Assembly (NCBI GenBank): GCA_903870185.1
Contig: CAIQCE010000300.1
Location: 1 to 5,597, forward strand
Source: an uncultured Gammaproteobacteria bacterium
Lineage (GTDB): Bacteria > Pseudomonadota > Gammaproteobacteria > Coxiellales > Coxiellaceae
Reading direction: 5' to 3'
DNA length: 5,597 nt
Below are positions 4,915 through 5,597 of the stretch, in pieces. The translations under genes and the position numbers were made by a program. The notes beneath the pieces are model-generated. The model saw only the letters and a list, made by a program, of their open reading frames with translations, had not been told where the DNA came from and ran no database searches. Within the stretch, counting starts at the first letter, position 1, and each line of letters starts with the position of its first letter.

Positions 4915-5597
4915 TCAAAAAGTGCTGTGAAAAAGGTGGTACCAAATCAGGCCTATATACTCATGTATAGCTGTTGCGCTCACATCAATGGCCTCAGCAG
5001 TCGGTATTAAAGCAAACAATGAAAAATCGGCCTCCCCTCCTAAAAAATGTGTAGGGGCTGGAATCACTTCGAAGTTAACTTTTCGATAAGCATAAACCGC
5101 TCTTGGCATATGCCATGCATCTGTCACCAGATAAATTCTTTTAATTCCCAAGGGCTTTAAAATTTCTTGCGTATCAACAGCTTCCTGTGCCGTATTCTCA
5201 CCTCTAGCCTCCACCCAGCGAACAGGAACATGAAATTCTCTTTCAGCAACCTCCTTCATATCATATCCATAAATCGGATGGTCAATATCACCTCCAGAAG
5301 TTAAGAGAGGGGCCTTTGTTTTATTGTGCAATAATACTGCATAACGCAAACGAACCAAAGTATCATCATTAATGGTGTGATGAGGGGAATATTCTCGAGC
5401 ATTCGTATCAGATCCTCCCCCTAGGACCACAATCACAGCATGCCTGTCTTGTTTCAATTGATTGTAATCTAAAGCTGGGTATTTATTTTCCAAACTCTTT
5501 ATCAATAAATTACTAACCAAGGCAGAACTCAATAGCCATAATGTGACAAATGAAAATATCCAAAGGAAGCGGGAAAAATGAGGAGTTATTTTGAATA
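4915..5597 (-). CDS. ElyC/YdcF-family (DUF218) membrane-anchored envelope protein, partial at the right edge
   Basis: DUF218 proteins (ElyC, SanA, YdcF in E. coli) are envelope proteins; ElyC is linked to peptidoglycan and lipid-carrier metabolism, but the chemistry is not settled. The frame is open to the window edge, giving at least 226 residues. A TTG at 5532 could be taken as a start, but the reading frame continues upstream through a hydrophobic helix (FLWIFSFVTLWLLSSALVSNLLI, about visible residues 10-32) followed by SLENKYPAL, the normal lead-in to the domain, so the true start lies outside. Domain motifs, in visible-residue numbers: AVIVVLGGG at 53-61, RLRYAVLL at 82-89, LLTSGG at 97-102, ENTAQEA at 133-139 and VTDAWHMPRA at 157-166. 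The C-terminus (AIHEYIGLIWYHLF) matches the ElyC-type ending. It converges on the Alg13-like gene with a 32 bp gap and no clear shared terminator. Confidence 0.85.
   Translation of the reverse strand, partial: FKITPHFSRFLWIFSFVTLWLLSSALVSNLLIKSLENKYPALDYNQLKQDRHAVIVVLGGGSDTNAREYSPHHTINDDTLVRLRYAVLLHNKTKAPLLTSGGDIDHPIYGYDMKEVAEREFHVPVRWVEARGENTAQEAVDTQEILKPLGIKRIYLVTDAWHMPRAVYAYRKVNFEVIPAPTHFLGGEADFSLFALIPTAEAIDVSATAIHEYIGLIWYHLFHSTF

Noticed and set aside
4892..4943. GATACCAC / GTGGTACC inverted repeat at the convergent gene ends as a bidirectional terminator
   Set aside because: Only 7 of 8 bases pair, the loop is about 36 nt and one arm lies inside the DUF218 coding region; a T7 run on the minus strand is suggestive but no stable hairpin precedes it.

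Overview
The window looks like chromosome from an A+T-rich proteobacterium, most likely a gammaproteobacterium. This rests on the xseB-ispA gene pair, the proteobacterial wording of the IspA aspartate-rich motifs, a BioC-type methyltransferase and an ElyC/YdcF-type envelope protein. I cannot name a genus. Most of it is ordinary core and envelope gene content. The most distinctive non-coding structure is a cluster of three REP-like palindromes between ispA and bioC.

Left part (1-1112, + strand): the end of xseB (exonuclease VII small subunit) overlaps the start of ispA (farnesyl diphosphate synthase) by 20 bp. The dxs gene that often follows ispA in proteobacteria is not next. Instead, 1113-1305 carries three copies of a 32-33 bp GTAG-headed imperfect palindrome, one on + and two on -. 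The third copy runs into bioC and supplies its last two codons and stop.

Middle (1306-2808): bioC (malonyl-ACP methyltransferase, biotin synthesis) lies on the minus strand. It diverges from a 146-residue gene of unknown function with a helical N-terminal half and a disordered, proline/serine-rich C-terminal half. A 55 bp divergent spacer holds a perfect TATAAT box for the unknown gene. A 140 bp spacer then holds a plausible promoter for the next group.

Right part (2809-4882, + strand): a tight three-gene glycan operon. It has a GT4 glycosyltransferase starting at TTG, an Alg14/PssD-like membrane subunit starting right after its stop, and an Alg13/PssE-like catalytic subunit that overlaps by 17 bp and also starts at TTG. 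The last two are expected to form one split glycosyltransferase acting on a lipid-linked sugar. A convergent ElyC/YdcF-type (DUF218) membrane-anchored protein follows and runs off the right edge; its N-terminal membrane helix is visible up to the edge.

Themes: IspA makes the precursor of undecaprenyl phosphate, the Alg13/14 pair and the GT4 enzyme probably build a glycan on that carrier, and ElyC-type proteins are linked to envelope and lipid-carrier metabolism. That link is inference from families, not something the sequence proves. I see no CRISPR array, tRNA, rRNA, riboswitch or complete insertion sequence.
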